This document shows, piece after piece, positions 1-13,617 of a DNA stretch of 62,369 nt. Within the stretch, counting starts at the first letter, position 1; the number at the start of each line of letters is the position of its first letter. Position numbers and translations under genes: made by a program. The stretch is taken from positions 1 to 62,369 of the forward strand of contig LVLI01000862.1 in NCBI GenBank assembly GCA_001687465.1, in the 5' to 3' direction. This DNA is from Halocafeteria seosinensis. Lineage: Eukaryota; Sar; Bigyra; Bicosoecida. A model generated the notes under the pieces. That model made no database searches. It was not told where the DNA came from and was given only the letters and a program-made list of their open reading frames with translations.

Positions 1-1187
1 GACCAACACTTAATCCTAACTTCGCTGCTACAACCGGTCCTGGCGTCGCTGTGGCAGGCTCAGGGCCTTCTCCCAGACTAAGCCTTGACGGTAACTCTGA
101 CGTCGTTGGCGTAGGTATGGCAGGCCTCCTGAGCAAAACCAGTGTTGTGTTCCCTCACGGCGCATGTCAGCAAGGTTGCAGCGGGCCCGTCGCTGCTTAA
201 CACGGGCGCATACCGCTCCTCGATAAGAGGATGTGGTCAACCCCCCGGCCGGTGGGCTATCTGTCACATATGTGTGTGTGTGTGGAAGACAGCTGCCCCA
301 CCTGTGCAAGTTCAAACACGGCATCCGTGGTCTGATGGCCATTTGTGGGTTTGGGTCTTTTAAACAAGTTGTTTAAATTGGGGATGGATGATGTGCTTCG
401 TTGTCAGTGATTCCAGGATGACCTTCTTGCCGTACCAGGCTTTCAATTTGTCGGAATGCCTCGGAGACTGTGCGAGTGGACTCCTTGAGGACCAAATTTC
501 TGATGAGACTGGACGCTTGAAAGCAGTGTCGTTCAATGAGCCTGCCGAAATGGTAATCGGAACATCCACTGAAAGTCTCAGGAATGAAGCCTCTTCCGAC
601 GCGGAACGTAACTGATGCGCTTTGGTCTTTCAATTTGAGAGTGGAGCAAGTCGAAGTGGAGAACGGAGACGTGAAGTCTGCAAGGTGCTCCATGGTCGTC
701 GCCGCATAATCTGCAGCCGTTCTCAGGGGTCTTTGCATCGAAGTCCCTGCTTCCAACCCTGTACTTCCACGACCACCAGAGCGTCAGTACAACAGCCAAT
801 TCGCTGATCCTGACTTTGGAGGGCATCCGCATTATTTCAATTCCTTCTCCAGTCGGGCCTTGAACGCCAGATCGGGCTCGCATCCGCTTCTTGTGGCCAG
901 TGTGAAGAGCTGCAGCAAACTGCTGTGCGACCCAACAGCTGTCCAGTGTTCGCTACCGTGTGTGCTGACAATGTTGCATTTCTGATACACAGTATTGTCA
1001 AATGCTACGTGCAGTTTGTTTAAAGAAAGATTGGCATGCATTGCTGCAGTTTTACGTAGGTAGCATTGGTATGGTGTAGCTCGCACGGCGTGCCTCGGTG
1101 TTCGACACATGCATGCTCTGAGGTGTTCCTAGACCAAAATTGCTTTCCTCATATTATAAGTTGACGAGTGCTCACGGAGAAGGAAAT
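1..1187. other. No supported gene; open minus-strand fragments
   Basis: I see no gene I can defend here. The minus strand carries open stretches at about 832-1110 and 373-756 in different frames. Their composition is protein-like (for example a stretch ending KARLEKELK), but no splice-site chain joins them convincingly. They could be the 3' exons of a gene whose start I cannot place, or decayed coding sequence. A short TG-rich run lies near 269-283. Confidence 0.3.
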
Positions 1188-2303
1188 ATGGCTGAGTTTC
1201 TTGTTGCTTTACGGGACTTCGACACTGACGCTGTGGATGCCCTCTGCAACGACTTCGATATCTCGGGGGAATCGACAGGGCTCTCAGACTTCTCAAGCCT
1301 CATCCAGCAAAGGCTAAGGACACGGCACAGCTTGAGGCATATCGTAAGGACGGAAATCATCAACCCTAATTCAGGTTACGGACTACCCCTCCTTATTTCG
1401 ACGTTGTACTGGCTTTCCTCCATCTTGACGTGCAAATGGGCTCCATGCCTCTGCTGTTGCAAGTCACGACAACCTAAAGAGGGCCACGCAGACATTTTTG
1501 ATGATGATGGTGATGATGATCAGCCGCCGAAGGAAGAGTGGCACCGTAGCACCGGTTCTCGACCACTGATTGAGATTCCGTGGTATGCGTCCACTGACGG
1601 GTTCACTCCGTGCAAACCGTGTCTCTCTCTGCCAGAGAATTACAGACTCCGCCAACCCGGTCAACAAACGTTTAAATTCATCGAACCCCCTGAGGGTGGC
1701 CTGAAAGACGAACTGCTTTGTAGGCTTGGAGTAAATCGGACATGTGCTGCTTTGTATTGCCTAGCAATGGTATTCATTCCGATGTTTCTGCTCCCTGTGC
1801 TCGGGATGGTTTCTCCAGCGCTCTTCCCTCTCAGCTGTGGGTTGACATTCGACCTCGTTTTCATGACTCTACTCTTATTGGCATTAATTGTCGCGATGTT
1901 GATTCTTGAGCCTATGCACAAATGTTGTTGCTCACCGAATCGTCACGCGTCAGATCGGGGGACGCAATTTGCCTGTGCATTGTACAAGAAACGGCTGGGA
2001 AAGAAGTATTTGGTGAAGCGAGTGACTCTCGTTGAAAATGCAAGTTTATGTAAATGTTTATGGCTTCAAGTACGAATAACCTTTCCGGGATTGAGCGTGC
2101 ACAGTGCTCTAGTGAATAACCCTGTGTGGGGTTTTTTCGAGCATTTCCCTACCCACACCATTGCAAAGCGCTGGCGTGAACTTGCTGATTTCACAGGTGG
2201 GAATATCCCAAGGCAGGAAACCACAAAGAAGACCCCCTTGCCAACTACAACCTCTGGACCTGCTTTCGTTCCCGCGAACTCATCCGAAGTATATTCTGTA
2301 TAA
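1188..2303 (+). CDS. Unknown cysteine-rich polytopic membrane protein, 371 aa
   Basis: Single-exon reading frame. It starts at the first ATG (MAEFLVAL); the frame extends upstream only to a TTG at 1140. A hydrophobic segment at about residues 65-90 ends in a CLCCC cluster. An acidic DDDGDDD linker follows. Two strongly hydrophobic helices at about 185-245 then end in a second cysteine cluster (CCC). The juxtamembrane cysteine clusters are typical positions for S-palmitoylation, which is inference only. The C-terminal third is soluble with a Thr/Pro-rich tail. I do not recognise the family. The downstream intergenic region is long and weakly coding. Confidence 0.6.
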   Translation: MAEFLVALRDFDTDAVDALCNDFDISGESTGLSDFSSLIQQRLRTRHSLRHIVRTEIINPNSGYGLPLLISTLYWLSSILTCKWAPCLCCCKSRQPKEGHADIFDDDGDDDQPPKEEWHRSTGSRPLIEIPWYASTDGFTPCKPCLSLPENYRLRQPGQQTFKFIEPPEGGLKDELLCRLGVNRTCAALYCLAMVFIPMFLLPVLGMVSPALFPLSCGLTFDLVFMTLLLLALIVAMLILEPMHKCCCSPNRHASDRGTQFACALYKKRLGKKYLVKRVTLVENASLCKCLWLQVRITFPGLSVHSALVNNPVWGFFEHFPTHTIAKRWRELADFTGGNIPRQETTKKTPLPTTTSGPAFVPANSSEVYSV

Positions 2304-3533
2304 CCGCCCAAGTAGTTTCACTGTCTCTGTCCTATTTGTTTGGGGTATTAGCATATTCCTCCGTGTTAGGTATGAATTTCTTGTATTTAGTCTCTAGCCC
2401 GCTGCATTGTTTTCTAACCTAGCGAGTTAGCGTCTGGGCCATTTGAAGCGACGTGGCCACGTTTTAAACCTCAAAACAGTGTTAAATTACCGGTAAAGCT
2501 GCCTTCCCCCTAATACATGTATAGTGCTTATTTATGAGGATTTCAACAACGCTGCATTTTTACGTTCTACATACTGTGTAATAGACGAAGTCTAGTATGT
2601 ACAAATGAAATGAGTGATGTTGTATACAGATGACTGAATCAACATCGCAAATCATGTTTTGACCCCATCCGGTCTACGAGAGCCGCGTGCTCGCGCCTTA
2701 ATCGGCTCTTCTGCCTTGTACGGTTATTAGGTTCTGCAACTCAGTCATCTTCTTCAGACAGCATCGTCCTCATTGCGGCCATGCGGGAGCTAGAGAGGGG
2801 ATCTGTGGCAAGAGCGACCAAATGCCTGACCTCAAAACTGAGTCAAAAGGGATAGCACAAGGCACACCTGACCTAGAAACAAATTACGCACCTTGCACCC
2901 AGACAGGCTCCACAAATTTGTAGAACCTGACGTGAGCGCAACGCCATCACACTCCCAAATCACGGACACTGTGAAGCAGAAGAGACTCGATCGGCAGCGT
3001 AAGCAGGCATGGTTGCAAGAAGCACGGCCAGCAACGAGCAGAGGAGAAGCAGACAGGGGCCTGCAGACCACGAGGGAAATAGACCGCACATCAGTAGACG
3101 AAATCACAGCGCGCCAAAACCCTCGTGGCAACTTCGCGCGCGCAGAATCAAACCCAGCGCCAAGCGGAACACAAGGCACACAGCGTACCACAAACAATAA
3201 CGACGATGGCAACCTCGCAAGCGACACACCAAAGGAATCCGACGAAGAAGGATCGGATAACACTATGGACCTCCTCCAGGACTTAAAATGTCTACACAAT
3301 CCCAAGTTGAACTAGCCCGTTACTTTATATATCTTTCTCCGGTTTGCATCCTCCTTATAGCTGGTCGTCCTTCTTGCTCGCCGCCGCCTTACTTAGGGCC
3401 TCGGTTGATGAGGGCAAATGTTGACAATTGACAGTATTTGGCCTTTATGCTTACTACCACTGGTACTGTAGTGTTTCTTTCTTTGTCTGATATCAAACGG
3501 ACACTGTTTTCCTGTTCCATCGACTTTGGTTGA
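2304..3533. other. Mostly unassigned; hydrophilic ORF at 2893-3315 (+)
   Basis: The plus strand has an open frame from about 2872 to 3315. It encodes roughly 140 residues rich in R, E, T, S and N, ending in LLQDLKCLHNPKLN. It has no usable early ATG: the only in-frame one is about 20 codons from the end. If it is coding, it is a terminal exon, but I could not find an upstream exon with matching phase. The opposite strand is also open over 2832-3305 but reads as a shadow. Nothing else is recognisable. Confidence 0.25.
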
Positions 3534-5196
<1,663 letters not shown>

Positions 5197-5488
5197 GTGA
5201 CTGTGCACAAGGATGCACAGATGTGCATCTCTCTCAATCCTTTTCCAAGGTTGGGAACATACCAGACAAAACACACTTTGTCGTTTTACTTCACTTGACT
5301 TAAAAACAATATGATATGTACACGGACTTCTCTGAAGATGATGCCATCCACCCACTTCAATATCGGAAACGACACGCTTTAGTCCGTTTCACAGCATCAT
5401 TGGTGTGTAGTTTCTCTCCACAGCATACGGCACAAGTTCTCGCACGAGACGGAGCCAGGGTCGCGAAGCTCAGTTCAGCGAGACCACC

Positions 5489-5842
5489 ATGTTGCCAAAG
5501 AGTGTGATCTTTTTTGGCGCGACGGGTACTATGCAACTACCATTGGATTGCGAATGTCATTCGAAACCGTCTTATTTGCACCACTGTATCGGTTTAATCC
5601 TCTGTTGAACCACTTAGCCTTCCTACATACATGTATCCCCAGGCCTCAGGAGGAAGAGCAACTTCAAAAAGATTCCCCATCAAGAAAGGAAGCCAGCGCA
5701 ACGTCGCACCGGACACGAAGATTCTTCTTTTACGGGGAGCTTCTTCCAGAATGTGCCTTGGTCAATGTCCATTCACGACTCTAATAGAGCGATCCATCCG
5801 TTTGACTGTGCGCCTGTGGAGTCTCTATCCGAAACATTGTAG
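5489..5842 (+). CDS. Predicted small protein, 78 aa, two exons
   Basis: Tentative model: exon 5489-5525 (ATG, reading MLPKSVIFFGATG across the junction) joined to 5643-5842 by a 117-nt GT-AG intron. The second exon encodes a basic stretch followed by a more conserved-looking tail containing FFQNVPWSMSIHDSN and ending in ESLSETL. The tail has the look of a short structural protein, but I recognise no family. The donor GTACTA is weaker than the usual donors here, so the first exon is the less certain part. It lies 293 bp downstream of UXS on the same strand. Confidence 0.35.
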
Positions 5843-5934
5843 AGAAAGTGTCTCATCTCTCCTCCTCTTCTAGTATCCAATCACCTGAAGTTGGGCGTAT
5901 CATCTCCTTTTTCCGTTGTCTATGTTTATTATTC

Positions 5935-5954
5935 TCTGTCTGTCTGTCTGTCTG
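5935..5954 (+). repeat. (TCTG)5 microsatellite
   Basis: Five perfect TCTG units in non-coding sequence downstream of the predicted small protein. Confidence 0.9.
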
Positions 5955-6712
5955 TATCTCTCGATATAGTATAACCAACCCGTGGAACAGGTTACAAACC
6001 ATGCAACTATCCATGGACTGGGACTTCAAGGTTCGTCATGCCTCTTTACTTTGAGACACCGGGTACTAGTACGTGCCACATTTGCGGTAATGGTAACTCA
6101 TCCAATACAGGCAATTAATGGTTTGGAGGAACTCAATGCTTGCTTACTGCTATAAGAGTTACTTCGGGTACTATGTGGGATGTATCTATCATGTACCGCA
6201 TTTTATCCTTGGAATTGCCCTCAGTAACACACGGCGTAAGGATGCTTACGGTTAGACCGGAGCACTGCAGGAACGTTCAAGACTTGACTGCTCGACGTCA
6301 CCGGAAGAATGTTCCATTACCTTCGAAGGTTTTACCCGCTCGAAGCAAAATGTAGCAGTGTTTATCCGAGTATCCGTAGTCTACCCATCTAAGAACCGAG
6401 CAGTGCCCGGGCCCATGACAGACGATTTGTGCTCTGAGTGGGTAGTTCCAAACGCTACGAACAGATTGTTTTAAATTTGAAATCCAATCCCTTTTATTTT
6501 TTCAAACTTTCGAACTGTTTGGATTGGTTCAACTTTGAATGTTATCGATTGGTTTACTACTGCATGTTATCCACCGTCAGGTCTATGTCCGCTATACCAA
6601 CAGCAACTATACGCTCGTGGCGGACCCCCCTATCGTTGTCTAACGGCCGAGTCTGCATCATGGAGCAAGATACTAACACTGATACTACTGTACTTTAAGT
6701 ACCATCCAGTGC
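5955..6712. other. No supported gene
   Basis: Several overlapping short frames lie on the plus strand with no coherent start, splice chain or recognisable motif. The frames just upstream of 6713 may include an exon of the next open frame, but I could not establish a join. Confidence 0.4.
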
Positions 6713-7129
6713 TTGACAAGAAAACATGGGTATAACTTATTGGCGGAATTCATCCGAGCGCGTATGAACGATACACCAGATTACCGTGGTATTCCGAACG
6801 CACATTCTATGTATGATTTCAAGGAAAATGATGCTGCTGGAGTAGCTATGAGGAATGTGAGCCTTTCTGCAGCGAGGGAACCGTTGCCTGTAACTAAACG
6901 AAACGCCAATTCAGCTCATGCTGAGAGGCTGCTTCGAGCCATGTCGACGTTTTTGGACGAGATTTTGCGGTTTCAGGGGGAACCGACAGCGTTTTGGTTC
7001 AATAAATTATACCAATCGTTTTCGGACCTGACGCACACGGTACTGCATTTTGATATAAGACATCAAATAGGAGTGACTATTTTGCTTGACCTGCTCACGA
7101 GATGTGTGTTTGAAGACACACTGTGTTAA
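6713..7129 (+). CDS. Possible terminal exon of an unknown gene
   Basis: Open frame of about 138 residues. It continues upstream to a TGA near 6680, so a CAG acceptor at about 6708 would make it a last exon. The protein is amphipathic with plausible composition (for example TAFWFNKLYQSFSDL and a leucine-rich C-terminus), but no family is recognised. An ATG inside (MNDTPDY) would give a shorter product. It converges on the minus-strand ORF at 7154-7534, with 24 bp between stop codons. Confidence 0.3.
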   Translation: MTRKHGYNLLAEFIRARMNDTPDYRGIPNAHSMYDFKENDAAGVAMRNVSLSAAREPLPVTKRNANSAHAERLLRAMSTFLDEILRFQGEPTAFWFNKLYQSFSDLTHTVLHFDIRHQIGVTILLDLLTRCVFEDTLC

Positions 7130-7153
7130 ACGCATTATTAAACACTTTCGGTA

Positions 7154-7534
7154 TTAGAAGCGTCTGCACTCTGGAATTGCTTCTGCATATCTTCCGTTTG
7201 CAGGAGTCGGCTCCTGCTGGTAACTCCCATATTCTTGGGAAAGTGCCAATGCCAGTTGAAGCATAGCACTCTTAGTGTCATTTCGAGGATTTGAACTCTC
7301 CAAGGCATCTATGATCCAGCTATAAAGTTTATCATCTTCGCTGAATTTTTTATACCAATTGTGTACTTTTTCACCAATTTCTTGTTCCAAGCAAGAGAGG
7401 GGAACACAAAATTTGAAGGAGTATTTGCTCGATATGCTCTGATATTCTTTGACTAAACTCTTAAGAAATGCCTTTCCGTTGCACGCATTTAGGTACCCGA
7501 CTTTCCCGTCCTGCGCATCACTACTACCTTCCAT
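7154..7534 (-). CDS. Unknown small protein, 126 aa
   Basis: Single frame with a true ATG at 7534. The product is soluble and probably helical, with no membrane segment or signal. It contains SLVKEYQSISSKYSF and a Gln-rich C-terminus. I recognise no domain. Support comes only from length, composition and an intact start and stop, so it could be a chance ORF or an exon of something longer. Confidence 0.4.
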   Translation of the reverse strand: MEGSSDAQDGKVGYLNACNGKAFLKSLVKEYQSISSKYSFKFCVPLSCLEQEIGEKVHNWYKKFSEDDKLYSWIIDALESSNPRNDTKSAMLQLALALSQEYGSYQQEPTPANGRYAEAIPECRRF

Positions 7535-7855
7535 ACCTCATGGTCATGCCACACTGCGACCTACTACCCCCATTTTCATCACGTTTCCTGCATGTAGGGC
7601 GTGGGGCACGGGCACAGTGGCATGCCACGGTTGGCACAGCATAGGCCAATTTTAGGGTTGGCACAAGTGGCGCACTTTTAATCTTCAAAATACCATTCCA
7701 GCTCCGGCGAGAAGATTCTTTCACAAAGTGGTCGCCGACGAAACTTCTACGCGTCTTAGAGTCGCATGCATGAATGGCCTCAGCGAAGAGTCGTGTTTTG
7801 TCTCCTTGTATGTTTTTCCATTGTTATAGGTGCAATCGTTTGCCCATTGGGGGAG

Positions 7856-8929
7856 ATGGCATTCAACCGATTCAGCAGCGAATGCAGTAATTGGTCGGAC
7901 GAGCTACGGAGTGCGTTCGATGGAGACCGAGGTAAATAAGTCAGGCTCTCTTTCTTTTTCTTTGTATGACTGTCATTTTCCTTGGGAACGTACGTGACAG
8001 ATGCAGAAGGGGATGTGTTCAGCACTGACAACTCGTCGATGGCAGGCATGCGCTTTCCGCGCTTTCCAAGTAGCAGCAGCAGCAGCAATCAATATGGAAC
8101 TGCATGGCTGTATCCGGGATCTCTCTCCACACAGAAAGAACAGGAGACGCATCGTAATGGGAATGGGAATGGGAATGGGAATGAGACGGTAGTCTCTCCT
8201 GAGGGTAGAGCAACCAGCGGGAAGAGCGGAGCACAATTTGGACCTCCCGAGGCCCACCTCCATGATCTGGTACAGCATGCACCGCCGCAAACTCAAAGGT
8301 TCTACGTCGGTCTAGCTTTCGGATCTCAGACTTATCTCTACGGTATGGATGCATACTTCTACGTCGAATGTGGATGATAATGGTAGCGGTTTGTATTGTA
8401 TGTTTCAGATCTACCATCGCCGGATGACAGCGTCGACCATATATACAGAGAATGGAGAAACGAGGGTCGACTGTGCCGCGCCCCTCTGGAAATTGTTCAT
8501 AAATTGTCCCCAGAGGTAACGTATCATTTGCTGGAAGGATTCCCCGAGGAACAGGCCAACGAGGAGTCGGACGCGTTTCAGCGGCATATGCACAGTAGGT
8601 GCCGTGTGGGGATGAAAAAATCCATAATCCGTAAAGACCAAGAAGAGTTCCTCGATGACATCGAATACCGCGAACGAAGTACGAACTTGACGGTTCGTTT
8701 CACACCGACAGTGCACGCCTTCGGATTTACACGACTCGCGGGTGATGAAGGTGCTGAACTCACAGTGAAAATTCTGCGACTTGCTCCACAAGGACGACTT
8801 ACTGAATCTCTCCCACTCTCTGGGAACCACGGAGACCACTTTTTCCGCTTTGTTGTACAAATCGAGCTAGGAAACAACATCCTTTACGAGATAATTTCCC
8901 GTCGCATTAAAATGCTGGCCAAACAATGA
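7856..8929 (+). CDS. Unknown protein with Asn-Gly repeat, 312 aa
   Basis: Three exons join in frame: 7856-7931, 8001-8342 and 8409-8929; introns are 69 and 66 nt. The start is ATG with sequence MAFNRFSSECSNW. Residues about 30-110 are low complexity: a Ser run from CAG/AGC codons, and an NGNGNGNGN tract from a GGGAAT hexanucleotide repeat near 8157-8183. The second half is a folded-looking region. It begins at FYVGLAFGSQTYLYDLP, interrupted by the second intron, and has alternating strands up to the C-terminal helix ISRRIKMLAKQ. No family is recognised. The gene converges on the large minus-strand membrane protein; stops are 131 bp apart. Confidence 0.6.
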
Positions 8930-9060
8930 ACATTAGCAAAGTCTACGGCGGTGCTTTAACTGCTCGTTATCATGATCCTCCAATTTTTGTGATGCAGTTA
9001 TCCCCACAAGTACTTCGCCTCTTCAATCACAGACTTCGCAGCGGTGAATCTCGTATAGAA

Positions 9061-12000
9061 TCAACTTTCCCTATCCTCGCTTGTGAAATACGGATTCCGT
9101 ATACCACGTTGACTTTGTTCCCATTCCGTATAGGAGCCAGGGCCACAACATATACAGGACCGATAGGGTGAATAAATGAAATATGAACACCCGTAAAATC
9201 TGCCGTCAGTTAACGACCTTGTACAGCAAAACGTCACACGGTGTTCATACGAGTTCTTTTCAGGCATGAGTATCCTTGGGGAAACGACGATACGCCGGCT
9301 TCCTTTATTGGATGAGTATGCACTCTGTATCATCGTATGAAACCTCATTCGAATTGACGCTTGTATCGCAAACGTTACCCAGTCTATGATCAGGATACCA
9401 GCGCAGAGAAGCTGAACACCGGCTGCAAGACCAGCAGCATCAATAAGATCTCCTTCAATATCTTGGTTGGTCCAGCTACTATCGTAAATACATCCAGGGA
9501 TGCCGTAAAGGATGAAGGCTCCCACAGAAGGATCAATACCTCGGCGAGTTGGAATATCAGTGGGGTCTTTATTGTCCTTAGCACCTGTGCATACCTCTCC
9601 TTTGGACAGTTTCGAGGAGAGTAGAAATGCCGAAGTCGCAACCGTACCTACGACAAGAAGGAACAAGATTGCAAGCGATAAGCTCTGTATGATAGACCGC
9701 CGGTATGCTGGAGAAGATTTGCCCATGGAATAAGAACCTTGCCGCGTTCGAGAAAGAGGCTGCGCTTCTTCTCCCTTGGATCTGCTCTTTGACTTCTTCC
9801 GTGCTACCGCTTTTACACTTCCCAAGATATGGATTAACCCAATGAATCCACCACTGACAATCCAGGAGATCGTAATTCCCCAAACAATTCCCGTGACACC
9901 TTGATAATAGCTCCGACATCCCTCTAAGTTATCACCCAGCCCAGGTGTTTTCATATGCGTAAAATTGTATGTTACTGTTGTAGACAAGCATCCCGTATTA
10001 CAATCACACTGGTAGTCGAATAAACTAGCAGCGCAGTTACCCGTTTCCCGAAGTATAGCAGAGCAATCAAGGGTGCAAGCTTCGTAGCGCTCGTCACATT
10101 CATGCAATGAGCACCGCGGATTGCCGGAATCTTGTTGACAGTAGCACGCGCCAACGCTGGTAGAGCCACACTCTGATTCTGGACTGATACTGCGGTCAAT
10201 CAAGTACGTGCTGTAAAAGTAAAAGGGGTCAGTTGTCTCGCGGCGCAGTTTTGCCATGCGTTGCGATACGAGGGTAGAGGAAAGAATCAGCACAATGACA
10301 ATTATGACAAAGAATGACCAAGCCGGAAATTGCCAAGGAAACGATGCAGCAGAAGGAGTTGATAGAAGCTTACTGCTAGAAGCTTCCACCCAAGTCGCAA
10401 ACGCACTGAAAATATTTGGCCTACGCTTCTTCTCCGCCTCCAATCGGCCTTCTCTGAGTGATTGCTCAAATTCTGGATCAGCGTTTGCATCAACTAAACA
10501 TCTCCCAGAAACATCCCAAGGTAAGGTCGAGCCATAGTTAGAGTCTACGGCACTCTGATTCGTCAAATCAGAACTGGCAGAGGGACTCTTCTTCTTCGAC
10601 ACGTACTCACAGCATCGATAGCAACTACAGTACGTAAAGTTTCGAGACAGCCATTTTGTAGGAAATTTCAAAGACCTCCTTTCCGGAGATTTAAGGCCTC
10701 CAAGAACCATCGCCTCTGTGGCGGCAGCAGAATCTACTTCCTGGTTTGAGACTAGCGGGTATATCGAGCACCAGATACAACCTCCTACAAGGCGTACAAC
10801 GAAAATAGTGATAACCAGAGAGAAGAGCAGGAAAGTAAATTCCTCATCCCAAATACGATCGACAAGGCCAGATTTACATCCAACTGCCATCACACTTATA
10901 CTTGGACTTCCTGCGACACCTACTGTCTTAACTCCGATCCTTTCGAATTGAATCATAGCCAGTGCAACAAGGAGGCGAACCTCTCCCGCGGCTGCAGAAG
11001 CTAGGGGGACGCTCCATTCGAGTGTGCCGTCGATAATCTTGCGCTTCTGCAATTCATAGTCGAGGTTGTTTGCTGAAGTGGACAGGCGAACTACAGGGAG
11101 GTAAATGTGAATATCGTCCACAATCGGATACCCGACGCAGTACGTGTTGGGGGCACCAACGCTGCTTGAGTCCCATCGAACATTCCCAGAACTATCGACA
11201 ACGCCCATTCCAATGTTCCGTTCGGGCAGTCTTGTTTGATTAATAAATGTTGTTTGCTGGCAATATATCGTGTTCGAAGGATGCCGCGCGATGAGGACTC
11301 CCGGATGGACATCAGATTCATTCAATGAATGCAGCTGATGAGCAACCTGTATGTTTCCTAGGACATCATATTGTACGTACACCAAATCCTTGAATGTCTG
11401 AGAAGAAATCAGAAACGAGACATCCATATTGGAAGTTACTGCGATATTAGAGCGGATTTGGTCAGAGTGTTTGTGCCTCCACAATATGTAATTCTCGTGG
11501 CGAGTGAGATTGACCGAAACAGCGCCGATAGAAGTCGAACTCCGCGGCCCCGAGGTCATTGGAAAACTTATCACAGCGATGTGTCCTTGCGAATCTAGGT
11601 TGAGAGAACTTAAATACCAATTTTTTATATCCCAAATCTCCAATGACGCCTCGTCACTAAGAACTCTTGCCCAATTATGCGAAATTGTAGGGTTTCCCTG
11701 TTGGATATTTTCCACCTTCATGCTCCACAGTTGTACCTTTGACCCCTGTTGTCCTAGCAGAAACACACTGAAACTATTGCAAGAGTTGGATTCAGGATGA
11801 GCATCACACGTCGTCATTTTTCCTTCAGTATTCATTCGATATGGTACAAAAGTTGTTTGAAAATCTGACCTGGGGTATCCTGAGCTATGGATGTCGTACC
11901 AAGCCAAGCGCTTCCCAAAATTGGCTGAAAAGACACCCAGTCCGCTAATACTGCACGACGTCTCCCCTTCCAAAAATAGTACATTCGTACTCATGACAGA

Positions 12001-13257
12001 GATGACGATTGCATTCGCACGTTCATGTATGACTAAATCCACAATGAGACTATCGACAGAACACGACGAAGGAAGGTCATCCGGAAGAATTGCACTATCA
12101 ATGATCCTATCACCTTGGACATCTAGCTGATTCAATCTGCAAATGTGACGAGATTATAGACGCGATCAATACAGACACCCCGACAGGGTGACACTAAGGA
12201 AAAGGATAACATACCGCGGTTGGATGACCGTCTCTTTGCCCGTTTTGCGCAATACTGCGACTACAAAGTACACATTACCGGCTGCATCACTTATTATAGG
12301 CGACAAAACGGTGGTGCTATGTGTCACAGATTCTCTCGAGTCAGAAAACGTATAGTGTTTACAACTGCTAGGAGGGCCGCTGATTGGAGAATAGAATGTG
12401 CCCCCAACCCCGCCTCCAATTCGTCTCCAGCCAGAGAATTTCCCAACGTTCTTTTTGTCGATTGCATTGCTACCGAAGAATGCTAATACTCCTATAGTGA
12501 TAGATAAAACCAGTGGTAGGAGAATACTGCACATCAGGGGTCCCAATGCGCGGCACGTGAGCCAACGCTTCGGTTCTGATTTCCACTGCGACTTTGGCTG
12601 ATACATGTGCGCATCGTCAATGGCGTCTCCTTCATTGTCGTCAAAGGCGGCATTGTCGGAGCTCGTTGTACTACTTCTCATATTTGTTTCATTTCCGTCC
12701 TCATCCTTAGAGCCTGGAGGTGTCGCCTGTCCTGTGCACTCTATCGAGTCAAATGGCTTCCGATGAGACTGTTCCTGGTGCTGTGTGATATCATTACCAA
12801 GCTCGTCATTCGCATCAAATACAGAGTCGTCCATTATATCATCTTCAAGCTCGATCCCATAGCGACCACTTCCAAAGGGATCCTCCAGCTCTCTGAATCG
12901 GCACGAATCACTCGGTTGGAGACTGTAGCGGCGGAACACTTCCTGCATGTTTTCCGAGGCAGATCTTTCATGACCCGTTCCACTATCAGAATGAAGACTT
13001 TCCCGAGATGGAGAAGCCCATTTGTCCTTCCTTTTCCTCTTTTTCTTCTTGCGTCGTGATGAATGACTGCCTGAAGCCTCACTACTGCCAGTGACAGCGC
13101 TGCTTACGCTTCCCCTACGGTATCCATTGCCCACGCGGCTAGTGCGCCCCCTTCCAAAGAGTGAAAATGAGCCACCGTCGTCCTCTTGGACCGAGGAGAT
13201 GTGTATGTGGAGGGAAAATGCCATTATGATCCCCTGAAGCGGAGGCCCCTTCCACAT
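9061..13257 (-). CDS. Large polytopic membrane protein, 1,372 aa, unknown family
   Basis: Two exons: 13257-12215 and 12136-9061, with a 78-nt GTATGT...CAG intron. The N-terminal ~235 residues are disordered, with a polybasic RRKKKKRKRK tract, followed by transmembrane helix 1 at about 237-260. Residues 260-770 are probably luminal: beta-rich, with several NxS/T sites, and resembling PQQ/WD-like propeller strands (VDSSGNVRWDSS). Further helices fall near 780, 955, 1100, 1175 and 1255. A cysteine-rich loop at about 985-1060 holds over ten Cys between helices 3 and 4. Six helices put both ends in the cytosol. A receptor or surface protein is possible; the family is unrecognised. A second ATG lies 11 codons downstream. 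The last 60 codons, after SYEH, are weaker and might hide a short intron. Confidence 0.65.
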
Positions 13258-13617
13258 ACGCCTGTCTTTCTCCTTTGTCTTCCATTATCCATATCCCATG
13301 ACTCACTCTCTTATAAGGGAACACATATACATATTTGAACCATCACGACAACAACAATCGGATGCATCTATTTGTCATATACACTCGATACACGGACTTG
13401 TGAAGCAACTGCGGCAACCGTGAAGTTCGCCACCGCCAATGGCCCAATGCACTGGGCCCTCAGTAGGATAAGAGAGGTACACAAACCCATAGCGAATATG
13501 ACGGTATTCCTACCGCAGCTTACTGGGGTAAGTTAGCAACGTACACACCGATTGTCTATTACAATGAGCTACAAGAATGAAGGAGGGAGTCTGATTTCGC
13601 CGCGTTACAAAGAACGC

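Noticed and set aside
1060-1115. A/B-box-like strings suggesting a tRNA
   Set aside because: The two boxes are too close together and the flanks do not form an acceptor stem.
2832-3305. 157-codon minus-strand frame
   Set aside because: Composition is that of an antisense shadow of the hydrophilic plus-strand frame, with no motif and no supported start.
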